64,000 bases of DNA from Pomacea canaliculata (taxonomy: Eukaryota; Mollusca; Gastropoda; Architaenioglossa; Ampullariidae). This document shows positions 12,086 to 24,480 of this stretch, in pieces. The stretch spans positions 12,366,007-12,430,006 of the forward strand of contig NC_037592.1 of the NCBI RefSeq assembly GCF_003073045.1, given 5' to 3'. The notes below the pieces were generated by a model, which searched no databases, was not told where the DNA came from, and saw nothing but the letters and a program-made list of their open reading frames with translations. The position numbers and the translations under genes are program-made. Numbering within the stretch: position 1 is the stretch's first letter; every line of letters starts with the position of its first letter.

Positions 12086-13369
12086 GTTTATTTTAATGCT
12101 TTTTCAGGAATTTTCTCCAAAACCTAAGTTGTAACTGTTGAATTATTTCAGTGTTGTTTTCCATTTTCTATACATGACAATTCCACAAGAACTCTGCACT
12201 TTTTGAAATATTATCATTCAGCAACTAAGAATCATTTGGTCATTTTTCTTCAGATTGTGTGAAAGGGTGATGTTAGATTGTAGGAGGGGAGATCTCTGTG
12301 GTTTGGCACTTGCTGGTAATTTAAGTTGTGTGATAGAAGTAAAGCTTCAAACGTTTTAATTTTTCGGTCAAAATGTATTTAGTATACTGTCATATCTAGT
12401 AATGACATATGTTTTTATTTCTTAAAAATTAATGCATTTTAAAAAAAAAAGGAAATTACATTTTAAAATGTAAAGCTTTGAAATTTATGCAGTTTATGCA
12501 TTACTATAAATATTACTGTGGTGTAGCACTTTTAGCAGGTCTTTCAGAGCATGCTGTGTCTTCCTAGAACTTTTATTGTGAAACACTTCGATGCAGTTCA
12601 TAAAAATTTGGTATTGTTTCTTGCACTTTTTTGGACTTGGTTTTACAGAACGTTTACTTTTTTGGCAGTGGTATATAAGTGCAAATGAAAGATGTTAAAT
12701 AGGGGCATGGGTCAGTTTGCTAAGTGGTAATAAGCATGCAAGAACTTGAAAACCTAAGCTTCTGTTTGCTAGACTTCTACACAATGAAGGGCTGCTGCAG
12801 TAAAAGTCATTTTTTCTTATTTTCGTGTTTTTTTCCTGCATGTGTATTTGCATGGAAAACCTATATGAGCTTGATGTTTTAGTGCTGATAGGCATTGCGT
12901 GTGTGTGTGCTTCTAAAATAGTGGTGTTTGATGCCAGTAGTCTTTTATCGCAATGATCTGGATTTTCAAAACAAGATGCAAAAGTCTGCATGTAAAATTT
13001 AAGTTAAGGTTAATTGTAGAAAATATGCTTTAAAGCAGGCAATCTTAATTGTGTGCATAAGGTACAATTCCAAAACAGAAATTTGTCTTCTCAGACAAAA
13101 ACACTTAAAAATGAAGACATGTTAGGAGTTGATTATGCATAAACATGCATGAGCGCGCGCATTTTCCCCCTCCACTCCCCTAATGTTTGCACACTTTTGG
13201 TTTGGGTTTACTTTGGATATCATTTTTCTCTTCTAATTATGGCAATTTCAATTTGTCCGTTGTGATTTTGTGCCCAGTGTGGTGCTGCTAACCATGTCTG
13301 TGGAGTGTTGAATTTTCAGGAGCATCCGAGGCCTTTTTGCGTGGATTTTCTGGTCGTTCATACTAAAGT
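12086..13369. other. Intergenic, nothing recognised
   Basis: AT-rich DNA without convincing coding exons, inverted-repeat elements or RNA genes. Short open frames here lack codon structure or splice signals. Confidence 0.5.
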
Positions 13370-14488
13370 GAGGTCGGGGGACACAGCAAGGCCCAGATTT
13401 TGAGACTACTGTGTACTACTAGCGATCATAATCGCTAGCATATTGTTATGTTCTGGGGACGTAGAGCTAAACTCAGGTCCCGATCAGGGCTTAGAGAAAA
13501 CTTAACTCCAAGGCCAGTTCTAACGACCTTGATTCTAAATTAATGCTCAGCCATTTTGAACCGTCAGTAAAAGCTCACCAGAAGTATTTTTTAAAAATTG
13601 ATTGATGGGCATATTCAACCCATTATGACTTACATTGTGAAGCATGGGGCACTATAGCTAATTTGAATATCATTAAGACTTCATTTATCTTCCCTAAGAC
13701 GATTTCTAAAAGTCCGAGTACGAACTCTTAACAGATTAGTTATAGTGAGACGTCGAGATGTCCATTTAATCATCAATAATATATTTGTAAACGCTATTAA
13801 GTATTCGTTACGTATTTTGTGCATGCCTGTAAATAGATTACTTAACAAAGCGTGCAATATGTTACATCTCAACAGTCAAAACAAAATGACGAGGGCCTCT
13901 TCTGAGTATTTCTTGTTATTTCAACATTGTTATGGGCATGTCTTGGAGAACCAAGAGGTTGGAGACCCTGACCCTTTTTGTTTCTGCTTTTAAACAGAGG
14001 TTTCAGGGTTGTTATCAACAAGACTGAAATTATGTTCAAAGAACGTTATGAACCATCGATCTTTCAGATCTTTCTCAGTCAATGTTTATTTATACAGCTT
14101 GTCAAATGCTGGTGTTCAAAGCACCCTGGTTAGAATTAGACTAAGGGTCTCGATCATCCATAAAATCGCATGCCCTAAGATACGTAGTTAACCCCATTGC
14201 TATGGATCGTAACTGTCCGTTCTGTCATGATATTGAAGAATCAGAACTACATTTCATTTTTATTTTCCCGGCATGCAATAAATTCGATAGAAATTCATAC
14301 CCATTATACTGCTTTCTAGTGAGCTCATTACGGAGAACAAGAGAGGGGAAAGCATACATTCTTGAAGTGTCCCCATGTTGGAGGGTCTGATCCTCTGATA
14401 CTATTTATTCAGTCTACCTGAACAGACGAACCAGACCCTCACAACAGCTGTCGGTGGAATTATTATTATTATTATTATTATTATTATT
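13370..14488 (+). mobile_element. Non-LTR retrotransposon relic (3' end) with ATT-repeat tail
   Basis: Broken plus-strand frames carry the post-RT region typical of animal LINE ORF2 proteins. Recognisable pieces include HLIINNIFVNAIKY (about 13760), GHVLENQEVGDPDPFCFCF (about 13935) and the zinc-knuckle-like DRNCPFCHDIEESELHF (about 14205). The sequence ends in an ATT/TTA simple repeat (14459-14488), a plausible LINE tail. Several stops and frame changes make it inactive. The clade is not assigned. Confidence 0.7.
14459..14488. repeat. (ATT)n microsatellite
   Basis: About ten ATT units at the 3' end of the LINE relic, probably its target-primed tail. Confidence 0.9.
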
Positions 14489-14494
14489 TGTTGT

Positions 14495-14835
14495 TGAGAC
14501 CATGCAGTGTCTACGGCCAATCCTTCAAGAACGGTCAATAAAACTAGATCAGTGTTGATTTCCAAACCAAGTAGGCCTTTACAAGATGTGGCTGGACCGT
14601 GTTAAAAGCGCTTGAAGAATCAACATAGGTATTCAAGTGTTGTAGGATAGCATCCAAAAGACTCTAGAAACCTCCCTTACCATACCCTGTATGGCCTGTA
14701 ATCAAACCACAGAGGATCATAGTCATGGGAGAAGCTTATCAAGTTGCATACAACCCTTCCCAACACTTGGCCACAAGCTAGAACCACAGGCCACAAGTTT
14801 TCGGCGGTTGTAGCATTAGGTTTCTTTAGCATTGT
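14495..14835 (-). mobile_element. LINE reverse-transcriptase fragment, opposite orientation
   Basis: The reverse complement reads SSSAFNTVQPHL (about 14590-14625), preceded by degraded HLNTYV. These match the catalytic-block context DFSSAFNTIQPHL of CR1/L2-like reverse transcriptases. Frames are broken. It abuts the plus-strand LINE relic head to head. Confidence 0.6.
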
Positions 14836-15219
14836 TATTATTGTCATTCAGGCCTGCAGCAGCAGATCTCTACAGCACTGGTATTATTAGAAGATAAACT
14901 GCTAAACGACACGATTGCTGTTGTTTAAACGAAAAGGTTTCATCCCCAACCCCCACAAAAAGTGTTTTAATTATCCCACCCCTTTTTGGAAAGAAATGTG
15001 GAAATATAATAATAATAAGAGCCGCGCAAAATATTCTTGCGTAGACAGCATAGTAACTGGTTTAGGAAGTCGCACAATGGATAAACGGATGAAATAATTT
15101 CCAAATGACAATGCTTTCGGTGAATGTATGAGCTACCCAACATTAATCGACAGCATTTTTTTAAAAATCAAGAATGGTGCTATTAATGTTGAGTAATCAC
15201 TGGTCAGACGTTGTGGAAA

Positions 15220-15659
15220 ACTACCTAAATATTTCTTTCGGAATGGTGTCTCGAGAAGGGGGAGAGCGTGCATCCGAAGGAGTGAATAATACTTTGTTGT
15301 GCAAACCATAACCATGGCAATAGTTGAAAACTATATTAGTAGTTTCCCTACTGTAACAGCGCTCGGCCACGGCGTGACAGGCTCGACGAGCAAGAGTGAG
15401 GAAGGGGGAATATTGTGCCGTTTCACGTGGCAACACGCGACGTTGGTGTGGTCCCGCCACCCCGAGTATACACCAGCTGAATGGTCTAGAACTCTTGAGC
15501 GGGGCCGCGCCACCCTCGCATTTCTTTTCGTGCTGGTGTGTGCGCGACGGGGTACGGCCCCACTGACAACACGAATGGAGGTCTCGGTGTGTGACCGAGA
15601 ACACTGGTTCTTATCGCGGTGAGGCGTCTTGAGGCTTTCTTCAATGACTACTCAGTTAG
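15220..15659 (+). promoter_or_regulatory. GC-rich block with a splice donor: possible promoter and first exon of the 18.2-kb gene
   Basis: This stretch is clearly richer in G, C and CpG than its surroundings and is open on both strands in places, as GC-rich DNA often is. It ends in TTAG|GTAAGAA at 15659/15660, a good donor. The next strong acceptor in the same direction is at 18186, just before the coiled-coil coding exon. I infer a 5' UTR exon. An anonymous repeat is the alternative. Confidence 0.35.
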
Positions 15660-18186
15660 GTAAGAAAATTGTACTTATAAAACATGCTTGAGCCCCTCTC
15701 CTTGAACCCCCAAATAAAAGCAGATCAAGATGCCTCACATTCAAGTCTTGCGGCTATTACTGGCATTATTCTACGAATATAGAATACTGACGGTCTGTTT
15801 AGAGTGTGTTGATACAACTGATGCAGCACTAGTTCAGTTTCAGGAATTGTTGAAGATCAACGCAGCCTCGTTGATATATATCTTTTACTTATATCGGAAA
15901 TGTTACTTAAATGTAATTTTGTTTACTTTTTGATGGTTTAAAGATTAAAAAAATTAATGAAAATAAATATTTTGGGGTTTTTCCTCATATGGTCAAATCA
16001 AACTTCCATCTGACCTGTCGTCGTTCAATCGTCCCATTCCTTTTTCTCTTTCCCCACTCATTCTCGCGAGTCCGCTCACGCTTCGACTCCTCTTGTACCC
16101 TTCTGCTCTCTTTTTAGGCTCACAACCTTTATCTTTCTTTCTCTCTCTAGCATACATACATCCGCATACCACAATCGCACTTAAGAATGTCTTTGACAGT
16201 GCATGTCATTACTGCAATAAATCATACGTAGAAAGACTTTGTAATATAATAGCTGTGTTTTGTTTGTTTTTTTCTCTATCTGTTTGTTTACCCGTCTTTC
16301 CGTCAGACGCTTCGATGGAAAGATAAAACAGACGAATAGTGTTATGCAGAAATCTGAAGATATTCGTTAAAGACGACGCATGAGCATATAAACTTATTAT
16401 ATTTTGGCATAACCACTTACAAGGTGCATGGAGCTTTCAAAGAGGGCGATAAATGTTGTTAGTTGACAGCACTTCTTCAACAAGAAGAACGTGAACTATT
16501 GGCCGCGCTTTTATCTGACACCCGAGAGTGCAGCTCGCTGTACCTTCCAATTCCTGTGATCATCTCTCACCGTGATATATTGATCCTTGATAGAATGTTT
16601 ACCGAAACAATAGAAGTGCTACGACCACTGACGTGTCAATGCTTGAACTGTCTGGTGTTTACGATGATATAACCGCCTACTTAACATAGGGACAGACGGT
16701 ATCTCCTTAACACGCAGACGGTGTTCAAAATGTAGGACCTCGTCTACGTCAGCGAATGTAGGTGCACGCGAGACAGATAAAGATTACACGCTCTCTAGAC
16801 AGGAATAAGTGCTCAAACGTTTCATACAGTCTAAAAACTCGTCTCGTCCCGGCGGTTGGCCACCTCAGCCTCTGGAGGAGTAATTACTGAGCGGTGTTCG
16901 ATACTTTAACGTTAGAAGTAACGTGTTCCGCCAATCTATACGTCACGACCATGACGTGCAATCGTTCAAGAGTGACCCCCTATTCCCCGCCACCAAATCC
17001 ATTTCTTCCGGCCGCCCCATCCCACACTACCCGGGGTAACTGCAGATGCGAGTCATGTCCCGCAACGTCAGGTGCAAGATTTGCGACAAGGAATGTGGGG
17101 CGATTAACGAATGTAGTGCGACTGTGCCAGGACTCCGAAGCTGCTGGAATAACTTGGCACCGACTCAATAAATAAAACGAGGGGAGGAAACTGTGAAAAT
17201 TCGGATGGACATTGATGTCAGCCATTTAACTCTCATGGTACACTTATCTTCCCTAACTGAAATGCGTCATTAACTGTAACTTATCAATGTTGATGGGGAA
17301 ATAATAAAAAACATAATAGACAATTAAAATAATGGTCTACTTTGTTTAAAAAAGCTATTCCTGCTTTTTTGAAGAATTAATGGTAAGCATTAAATGCCGC
17401 TGCGTAGAACAGGTTAGCTGCCCGACTGCCCGACTCAAAAACAAAACAAGAAAAGTCTCAGTCAGCAGCCAGAGGACATTCTGACATTCTTCTGTCAAGA
17501 GCTCCATACTTAAGAATGTACGATAGACAAAGTGGGTGCCAGGTAGTAGCAGATGATGGTAATCATCCCTGAAGGTACAGTTCCGTGCTTCTTTTCATTA
17601 TTAGAAAACATATTAGAGGATAAATGGAAAATGGAAGAAGAGGGGGTGAAATGAAACAGACGATGCGACGAGGATGAAAAGGATCAGTTAAAGGAAGACG
17701 GTATAAGGGGAGTAAAACATAGTTTGCAGAAAGAAAGAAGAATTACAAAGTTAATGTTTCCTCGTAATTGACAGAACTATCTTGGAGGCAAAAGGTATTT
17801 TCGGAAAAAAATAACAAAATACGAAGAGACGATTAACAAGATGTCACTGACCACATTTTTCAGTCTTCAGGGACATACGAAATATTTCATACTCGTTTAT
17901 AAAGTAAACAAAACAAATACAAAGATTACTATACTATCTGTATATGAAATTCATGAAAACCTTTTCTACAGATATATCTAATTCCGAAGGAAAGGCGCGT
18001 GGTGTAATGATGTAGTCCTTTCTGTTTATTAACTGGCGCTAACTTCAGATAATTTAGTTGGTAAGCGCCAATGGCCACAATATTTAGTTTGATTTATCGT
18101 CACCTTCTTTGTCTTTATCGTCGTCATCATCATGATGATAAACATAACGCAATAACATCTTTTATCTGTCTTTTTGGAATTAACAG
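15660..18186. other. Probable intron / gene-poor stretch
   Basis: No convincing exon or transposon was recognised. Several frames of 60-95 codons occur (for example 16894-17175) but lack family resemblance or splice context. Confidence 0.4.
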
Positions 18187-18194
18187 AATCAGCT

Positions 18195-18731
18195 ATGGAC
18201 ACCACAAATATCAGCAAGAAAAGTGAATCGCAGCAGGAAGAAGGCGGAAAGAAAGAGATGGCCGAAAATGAAAAAAAGGAGTTGGCACTGGGAATCCTAG
18301 AAGACGAGGAGCTGTTTATGACTGTCACTCAAGAGGACCACGACACGTGGCAGCAAAGAATGGACCAGAACGAGGACACCTTGAAGGCGCGAAAAGAAAC
18401 GTTCGACAAGTGGCAGGACGACCTGGTGCGTCGTCGAATGTTCGCGTACACGCGCATGAAAAAACTACAGAACTGCTTTCGCCAACGTCTGACCTTCTAC
18501 AGTGACGTCAACAAGCTCATCGACGCTATGGTCAAGAAGGTGGATAGTGATGGTGACAAGATGGCGCTCGCCACGCCATTTCCGGACATCGCCGGCGCGG
18601 ACGACAGCAGCAAGAACCCTCAAATTCAGCAGCAGGAGCCACAGGAACAGCAGCAACAACAAGAATATCAACAGCAGGATCAAGAACATCAACAAAAGGA
18701 TTCAGATCAACAAATGGAGGAACAGGAGTGA
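18195..18731 (+). CDS. Charged coiled-coil protein with Gln-rich tail, unknown function
   Basis: An acceptor (TTAACAG) ends at 18186 and ATG follows at 18195. A TTG at 18174 in the same frame lies in the intron and is not the start. The frame runs 178 codons to TGA at 18729. Residues 1-45 are Lys/Glu-rich. Residues 46-110 look helical and coiled-coil with heptad-like charge (HDTWQQRMDQNEDTLKARKE, then LVRRRMFAYTRMKKLQNCF). The tail from about 138 is Gln/Glu-rich. Codons are GC-richer than the surrounding DNA, which supports real coding. I do not recognise the family. The W/R/K pattern faintly recalls the DUF4200 coiled coils of axonemal CCDC42/CFAP73 proteins, a guess only. No signal peptide or membrane segment is seen. 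Confidence 0.65.
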   Translation: MDTTNISKKSESQQEEGGKKEMAENEKKELALGILEDEELFMTVTQEDHDTWQQRMDQNEDTLKARKETFDKWQDDLVRRRMFAYTRMKKLQNCFRQRLTFYSDVNKLIDAMVKKVDSDGDKMALATPFPDIAGADDSSKNPQIQQQEPQEQQQQQEYQQQDQEHQQKDSDQQMEEQE

Positions 18732-18926
18732 CGGAGTGAGTGTTTGAGACAGAGAGATAGAGAAGAGGACGTAGAACATGCAAGCTAAATGCTTCGTTTG
18801 TGACAGTACAAAATTTGTTCAAGAACAATGGAAGATTATTGAAATCACAGCATAAAAACAATAGGGGCAGCATTAACAGAAATAACAGAGATGATGATGA
18901 TGATATAAATAATAGACATATATAGC

Positions 18927-19020
18927 CACGGACGTGTATAGGTGGACTGCTGTCTGTCTGCCGAGACCAACGCTTAGCCTCTTTCAAAGTTCTCCACTGT
19001 TAGTCTCGGTGAGCCTAAAC
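18927..19020 (-). repeat. Dispersed repeat, inverted relative to 368-439
   Basis: The reverse complement shares GCTC-CCGAGACT, AAGCGTTGGTCTCGGCAG and CATACACGTCCGTG-like blocks in the same order with 368-439. Here an extra internal segment (GAGAACTTTGAAAGAGG) separates the first two blocks. No terminal repeats or target-site duplications were seen. Confidence 0.6.
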
Positions 19021-19024
19021 AATG

Positions 19025-19137
19025 AATGTGACTAAACCGGAAGCTTTGTATGCATCAACCTAGTTCTACTAGTTAATCTGAAATGTGACTAAACCGGAAG
19101 CTTTGTATACATCAGCCTCGTTGTAGTAGTTACTGGA
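19025..19137. repeat. 57-bp tandem duplication
   Basis: AATGTGACTAAACCGGAAGC starts at 19025 and again at 19082. The two units are about 85-90% alike and directly adjoin. Confidence 0.85.
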
Positions 19138-19399
19138 AAAAAAATCGTCTGCAAGCATCCCAGTAACACAAGTTCGCAATATAGCGCATAATCACGCTCA
19201 CGAAGGAGCATTCTCGCAAGTAGGAGACAAGGAACAGAGTGCGAAGGACGGAAGGAGAAACAACTATGCAGACAAGTAGGAAAAGACATAGAAGATAGAA
19301 AGTGGAATCAGGGAACAAACAGTAAAGATGGAAAGTGTCATAAATCTTCAGAGGACGACGAGCAGGACTAGTCAATCAACTATAATCAGAACTATTGAC

Positions 19400-19725
19400 A
19401 ACTAGGTTGATTGGTGTAAGGAGTAGTACTTGTCGAACAGATGTACTTTTAGTGCACGTTTAAAGGATTCGATGATGGGTAGATAGCGGATATGGATGGT
19501 AAGCAAGTTACACTGTTTTGCAGCACAGCATGAAAAATCTGCCTACTATATGTAGTTGTTTTTGGTGATAGGGATAGAGAGCGTACGGTCGTCAGATGAA
19601 GAGTAGTGTGGCTGGGATTTAGAAAAGTTCAGTAAAATAGGGCTGGAGCCTGCAAAGAAATTAAAACGCAGCACAAACGGTTTGTACTGAATACGAGAAT
19701 GGATGAGTAGCCAGCGCAGAAAAAT
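19400..19725. repeat. Probable dispersed repeat fragment
   Basis: The wording (AAAGGATTCGATGATGGGTAG, then GTACTGAATACGAGAATGGA and GAGTAGCCAGCGCAG) resembles a high-copy non-coding repeat class of invertebrate genomes from memory. No ends were defined. Confidence 0.35.
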
Positions 19726-19980
19726 AACAATAACAGAAGTGGACTTTAATAGCTCGACACCTTAGTCAGAGCCAAGATCCCTGCCTTCTAAGAACACAAA
19801 AACAAAACACGAAGACACAATTCCTGTGGCTCTTACGGTGAAAATAATTGGAGGCCAGGTTCGTTGTTATGCCCCTTTCATACTTATATGGTGGATTGCT
19901 TCATTTGAGTTCTACAAGTTGTAAAGTCATTGTTTCTTCTGTGATGAAAGCAGAATAGATAAACCGATACTCAGGCCAAC

Positions 19981-20175
19981 ATGGATCAGATCGTCACGCG
20001 ACTGAAGGAAATCCACAAGATCACAAAGCAGAGAAATTACATTAAAACGTTAAAGTTTGATGCTGATGGAAGAAGGTCCATAGCAGTGAAGATTTTGCAA
20101 ACGAAGAAACTGTCGTGGAGTGAGATAGAGAAGACCGGCAGTCGAACGGAAAAAGGGAAAAAAATGCACGATTAG
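19981..20175 (+). CDS. Small basic open frame, 64 codons, doubtful gene
   Basis: ATG at 19981 follows an upstream in-frame stop. The product is Lys/Arg-rich with two amphipathic stretches (VTRLKEIHKITKQR, then SWSEIEKTG). There is no recognised domain, splice context or clear poly(A) signal. It could be a small gene, an exon or chance. Confidence 0.2.
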   Translation: MDQIVTRLKEIHKITKQRNYIKTLKFDADGRRSIAVKILQTKKLSWSEIEKTGSRTEKGKKMHD

Positions 20176-23100
20176 TGCAATAAAGGTGCAAGATTAGTGT
20201 AAGAACAGGTTCAAAAAACAACCTTAGAACAGTGCACAATCAGGATCAGTGCAAGAACAATAAAAAATCCAAAAAACAAAAGCAAGAACACGTGCAAAAA
20301 ACATACTTTGTGAAACGCCATCTCGCCTCGTTCTGATGCTGATGGCACAATTATTGCTCCAAAGTGATATGCTGATTAAAGGCGGCCGCCATCCAGCAAA
20401 TTCCGCGTAGGCAGATACGTCGGTTTTCCCATTAATGAATGGTTTATTGATTCATGCCAGGGACATGCACAAAACAATGCTGTTGCCACTCCAGGTGACA
20501 TTCTATACGACGCTGAACCTGTCTGGTCGTGGAAGTAAATTCCCTTCGGGCTTTATAGGCGCCTGCTCATTGGGCACGTCTCGATACAAAAGACCAGAGT
20601 GGTTGGAATAGTTGCTAGAACCAGACTGCCTATTCTGCCGTGTCATTAGTTGTACCTAATTCTTCTGGTTGGAAAAAGAAAATCCATGGACAATGAAAAG
20701 CTATCCTCCGGTATCCACCAATCCTAATGTCGCTGAAAGAAATCCATGTGTACTTCCCCAATTCACAAACTCCTAAAAATATTTCGTGAAAGAAGCGATA
20801 GAAGTTTTGTGTGTGTGTTAGAGAGAAAGAGTGCAATAATAAATGAAAATTCCTTTGCTCAAGTGCATTGTGTGTTCCCGGGTTTTCAGCATTGTCGCTA
20901 ACTGGTGAAGTGGCAATCATGTCAAACACACCCCTCTCTCAGGGCGCTTTGTGAAGCAAACAATTGTTGTCAAAACTCATTCGCTCGGTTTCTGATCGAT
21001 GGCCAAAGAGCGCAATGCAAACCTGCCCTTTAACCACCTCGCGCCCCTCCCGCCGACTTATCCCGCCATGCCACATCTCACTCCCACCATCGAAATACAA
21101 GGGGAAATAAATTCCGCAGAATTTTCCACAATCGTTGAAGAGTCATCTTTCAGTTACATCCGACAAACAATTTTAGAATGAGATACAAAAATCGGCGAAT
21201 GAAGTCTATGTTAGTACTAATAATTAAACTGCAAGCAGTATCGGGTAGTAGATTCAAGCTTGACAGTTTCCGGAAAACCGCGAGTAATCAGTAAAATGGA
21301 TGCGGTAAATAATACTATTGTTATTGAACGACTAAAAGTCTTCAGACCAAAATTATTTGAAGGGTGTTTAAAAGTGATTGTCGTCAGCTATTCAGAGCAC
21401 TGATGAAAGGCAAGCCACATCTTCCTACAGACCTCATTTGACCAGCCCCTGCCTGCATCTATTAATGCGGGGACAGAGAGGGAAGCAAAGGGCAGCCGGC
21501 CTCTGAGGGAAGTGCCATACTCTCGTATGTCCGCTGTTGTGAAAGACGCGGCCGAGAAGCGGTCCTTGCGGCGGCAAATCGCCCACCATTTTGCGAAAGC
21601 ATCGATCTCATTAAACGTGAATTTTTCTGCCTTCCCCTTTCTCTTCCATCGTGGAATTGATTTTTGTAGTAGACACTCTCTGCCTCTTGTGATGGAACTG
21701 GTTGTCGCAAGGCTTGTAGGTTGTTGTTAGCAATGAGGAGGCAAAAAGCGAAATATAAAACCACTGCCATTTGCACAATCTATTTTTTGAAATAACATAA
21801 ATAAAACGAAGATAAGGTTTCACGTGAGTATTGATCTTTCTGTGCAACAAATGTGTCCGAGGGGAAACATGATTCAATAAGGAAAGCATTTGAACAAAAT
21901 CCAAGAAATATTTGAAAACTTACCTGAGTGGGCACAACAACCCCTACATTTAAGGTTCTTACAGCAATAAAGAAAAAGTGTAAATTACAATGTATACACT
22001 GGTTGCTGTTGTAAGAGGAAGTCATAGAAGGGTCACGTGGAAGTCCTGTTCATAAAGCATTTAATTATTTATTCCTTTGCATGTAGAGGATATGTATTAT
22101 TATTTTTATGGCAAGTTAATTTGTGTTTGACACTAAAAGTCATGTTGCATCGTGCTATCGTGCAAAAGATCAGAGAATGAAGCAAGTGATTGTGTCAAGC
22201 GTGGAAGTAAATATTTTGATTTTGTTTTCGAAGTCTATGACAAATGAAAAGCTATTTATTTTCACTGTCCAGCAAGTCATATTACGTGTGTGTTTATCTT
22301 GCTAATCAAGGATATAAATAAACATTTTTCTTATAAAATGTATTACGTTAATATGCATAGAAAATAATGATTTCATTGGTGTCTGTGTTAATAATATGCC
22401 GGCCAAATGGAACATGAGGAAGGTAGCACGAATACATTAGAAATCCTAAGCCCAGCACGTTATTAATGTTTTACAATCATGAATGAACCATGGATTAATG
22501 AATCACATACCATAATTGTTTCCAATATCTCAGAGAAAACCCTCTTTCCCCACACATACACAGAGAAGAGACTATACGACATAAACAAACATAAGTACAT
22601 TGGTAAAACCTTTGAGCTAATGTTTTGACTTTCCCATAACTTGCTATTATCCTCGTAGTGCAGGTCGCTTTGTTGCAGAAGACGACGATGATCTAGTCAT
22701 GGACACAAGCAATGCATTTGTATCTTGAGGTAGAGCGGAGCGGACAAAGGGGGAAAAAAAGAGAGAGAGAGGATGATTTGCATTCAAGAAATATGAGAAC
22801 AAATGTGTTCCCTGAATCTCATGCAACTAGCTGTGCAGCAGTCCCCACTTGGCCTGAATGCTGGAAACAATACATTGTCCCTGATAAGACTGACAGTCTT
22901 GGTTAGCTGACATGATGCATAAAACCAGAGCGACTCTCGCCTACATGATTCTCGCAGACATTCCTATCTTTATACACAGTCTCTCTCTCACACACACTGG
23001 TCAGTTAGTAACAGCTAATACATTAAAAACTAATTTTCTGTATCACTCATCATTCTTTCCTTCCTCCAACCTTTTAATGTCTACCTGCCTATTTAATCAA

Positions 23101-24480
23101 ATAAATCAAAGTATATAAACACTTGTAAACAAAGGATACATTTTTTTCATGTGATGTTTCTGCCCTTCGCTCTCATTCTTACTTAAGATGAATACGCACA
23201 ACTCGCTCATATCTAATGTATAATCTCTCTCTAACACACAAAATATCATCATTTACAAGTATAATCTCTCTCATACACATACTCACTTGTTTCTAAGAGG
23301 CCTTTATCACCGACTAATATTGCCAAAGATGTAGCTATTTTTGTTAACATTTTTGCATGATTTTTATAACAAAATTACCATATGACATTTTACAAATTTA
23401 TACAAATTTAAACTGTTTTTTTCAGTTACAGCAACAGAATATTTAAACCCAGTACAACAGTTACAGCAAGGAAAGATTAGTCCAAAGCTTTTCACATCAT
23501 ATTCATTTTTATGTATATACCACAACTATGTATACGAATAAGTGCAACATACACCAGTGTATACTAACTATTCATTTTAATTCACTATTCTTTACTATTC
23601 CTTCATACTCAGCTTACAGTCAAATTAGAAAAAGTAAAATGAACGAGATTCTCCGGGATATAAATAGATAACTTTGTCAGGAGAGCCGGTAAAAAAAAAA
23701 AAAAAACAAGAGAAATGGCAAGAGACATTGAACATAAATAAAAAATTGGACGAGAATTTTCGCTTACTGACTTGAGACTCCAAGATACCACCCGAGATCT
23801 TCGCAGTGAATTGCATGAACAGCTCTTTCTTGCATTAACAGGACTGTATGCATGAATATACGTTTGGTTGTATGTTTTTTTAATAATAAAAAAAAAAACA
23901 AATTTCATTTTAAGGAAGATTTTCCAATGCTTTTCTGTTAAACCTTTGCGTTATGACCTCATAGAAAACACATTTCTCTCTCACACACAATTCTAGTTTG
24001 AAACCCGATTATGCAAGGGCACTCTTGATTGATTACACTGGTAAACATAGGGATTCAATGTTTGTGTTGAAGCCAACATAGAGAAGCGAAAGCAACTCTA
24101 CTTTCCACCTTTTAGGCGAGGTGTTTCCTTTTTGTTTACATTCAATCCCATTTGTAATCAACGGAGTCAGGAATAGGTTGTTGACAAAGTATTTCTAAAG
24201 TCAGCGGGGTGTGAGGGGTGGGTGGGTGGATGGGCGTGTTGGCTTCAGACTCAGACATCATCGCCAGTTTCTGCTGTAGATCGCTGTCATCGAACGCCGT
24301 GTAAGGCCAAGCTAACACCTGACAAATCTAACAGAAGTAAAATATAGAAAGATATCCTATTTCAAGTAAAGACTTGGCAAGATTGCATTCATCAAAAATG
24401 TTTTTTTTCGATATTAAAGATTTTAATTAAGAGATTAGTATGGACAAGTTCAGGTATTTATTCACATAAAGGAGATCGAT
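20176..24480. other. Gene-poor intergenic stretch
   Basis: No convincing exon, TIR element or RNA gene was recognised. It is AT-rich with short CA/CT-rich runs (for example 22980-23000 and 23220-23290) and homopolymers (23693-23706). Confidence 0.45.

Noticed and set aside
15221-15622. Overlapping open frames of about 107 and 127 codons on both strands
   Set aside because: GC-rich DNA lowers stop frequency on both strands. Neither product shows a domain, and the block looks more like a promoter or repeat.
18174-18194. Earlier TTG start for the coiled-coil protein
   Set aside because: It lies before the splice acceptor at 18186, in the intron. The ATG at 18195 is the first in the exon.
18465-18987. 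Open frames antisense to the coiled-coil gene
   Set aside because: They mirror the Gln-rich, GC-rich coding exon and have no family resemblance of their own.
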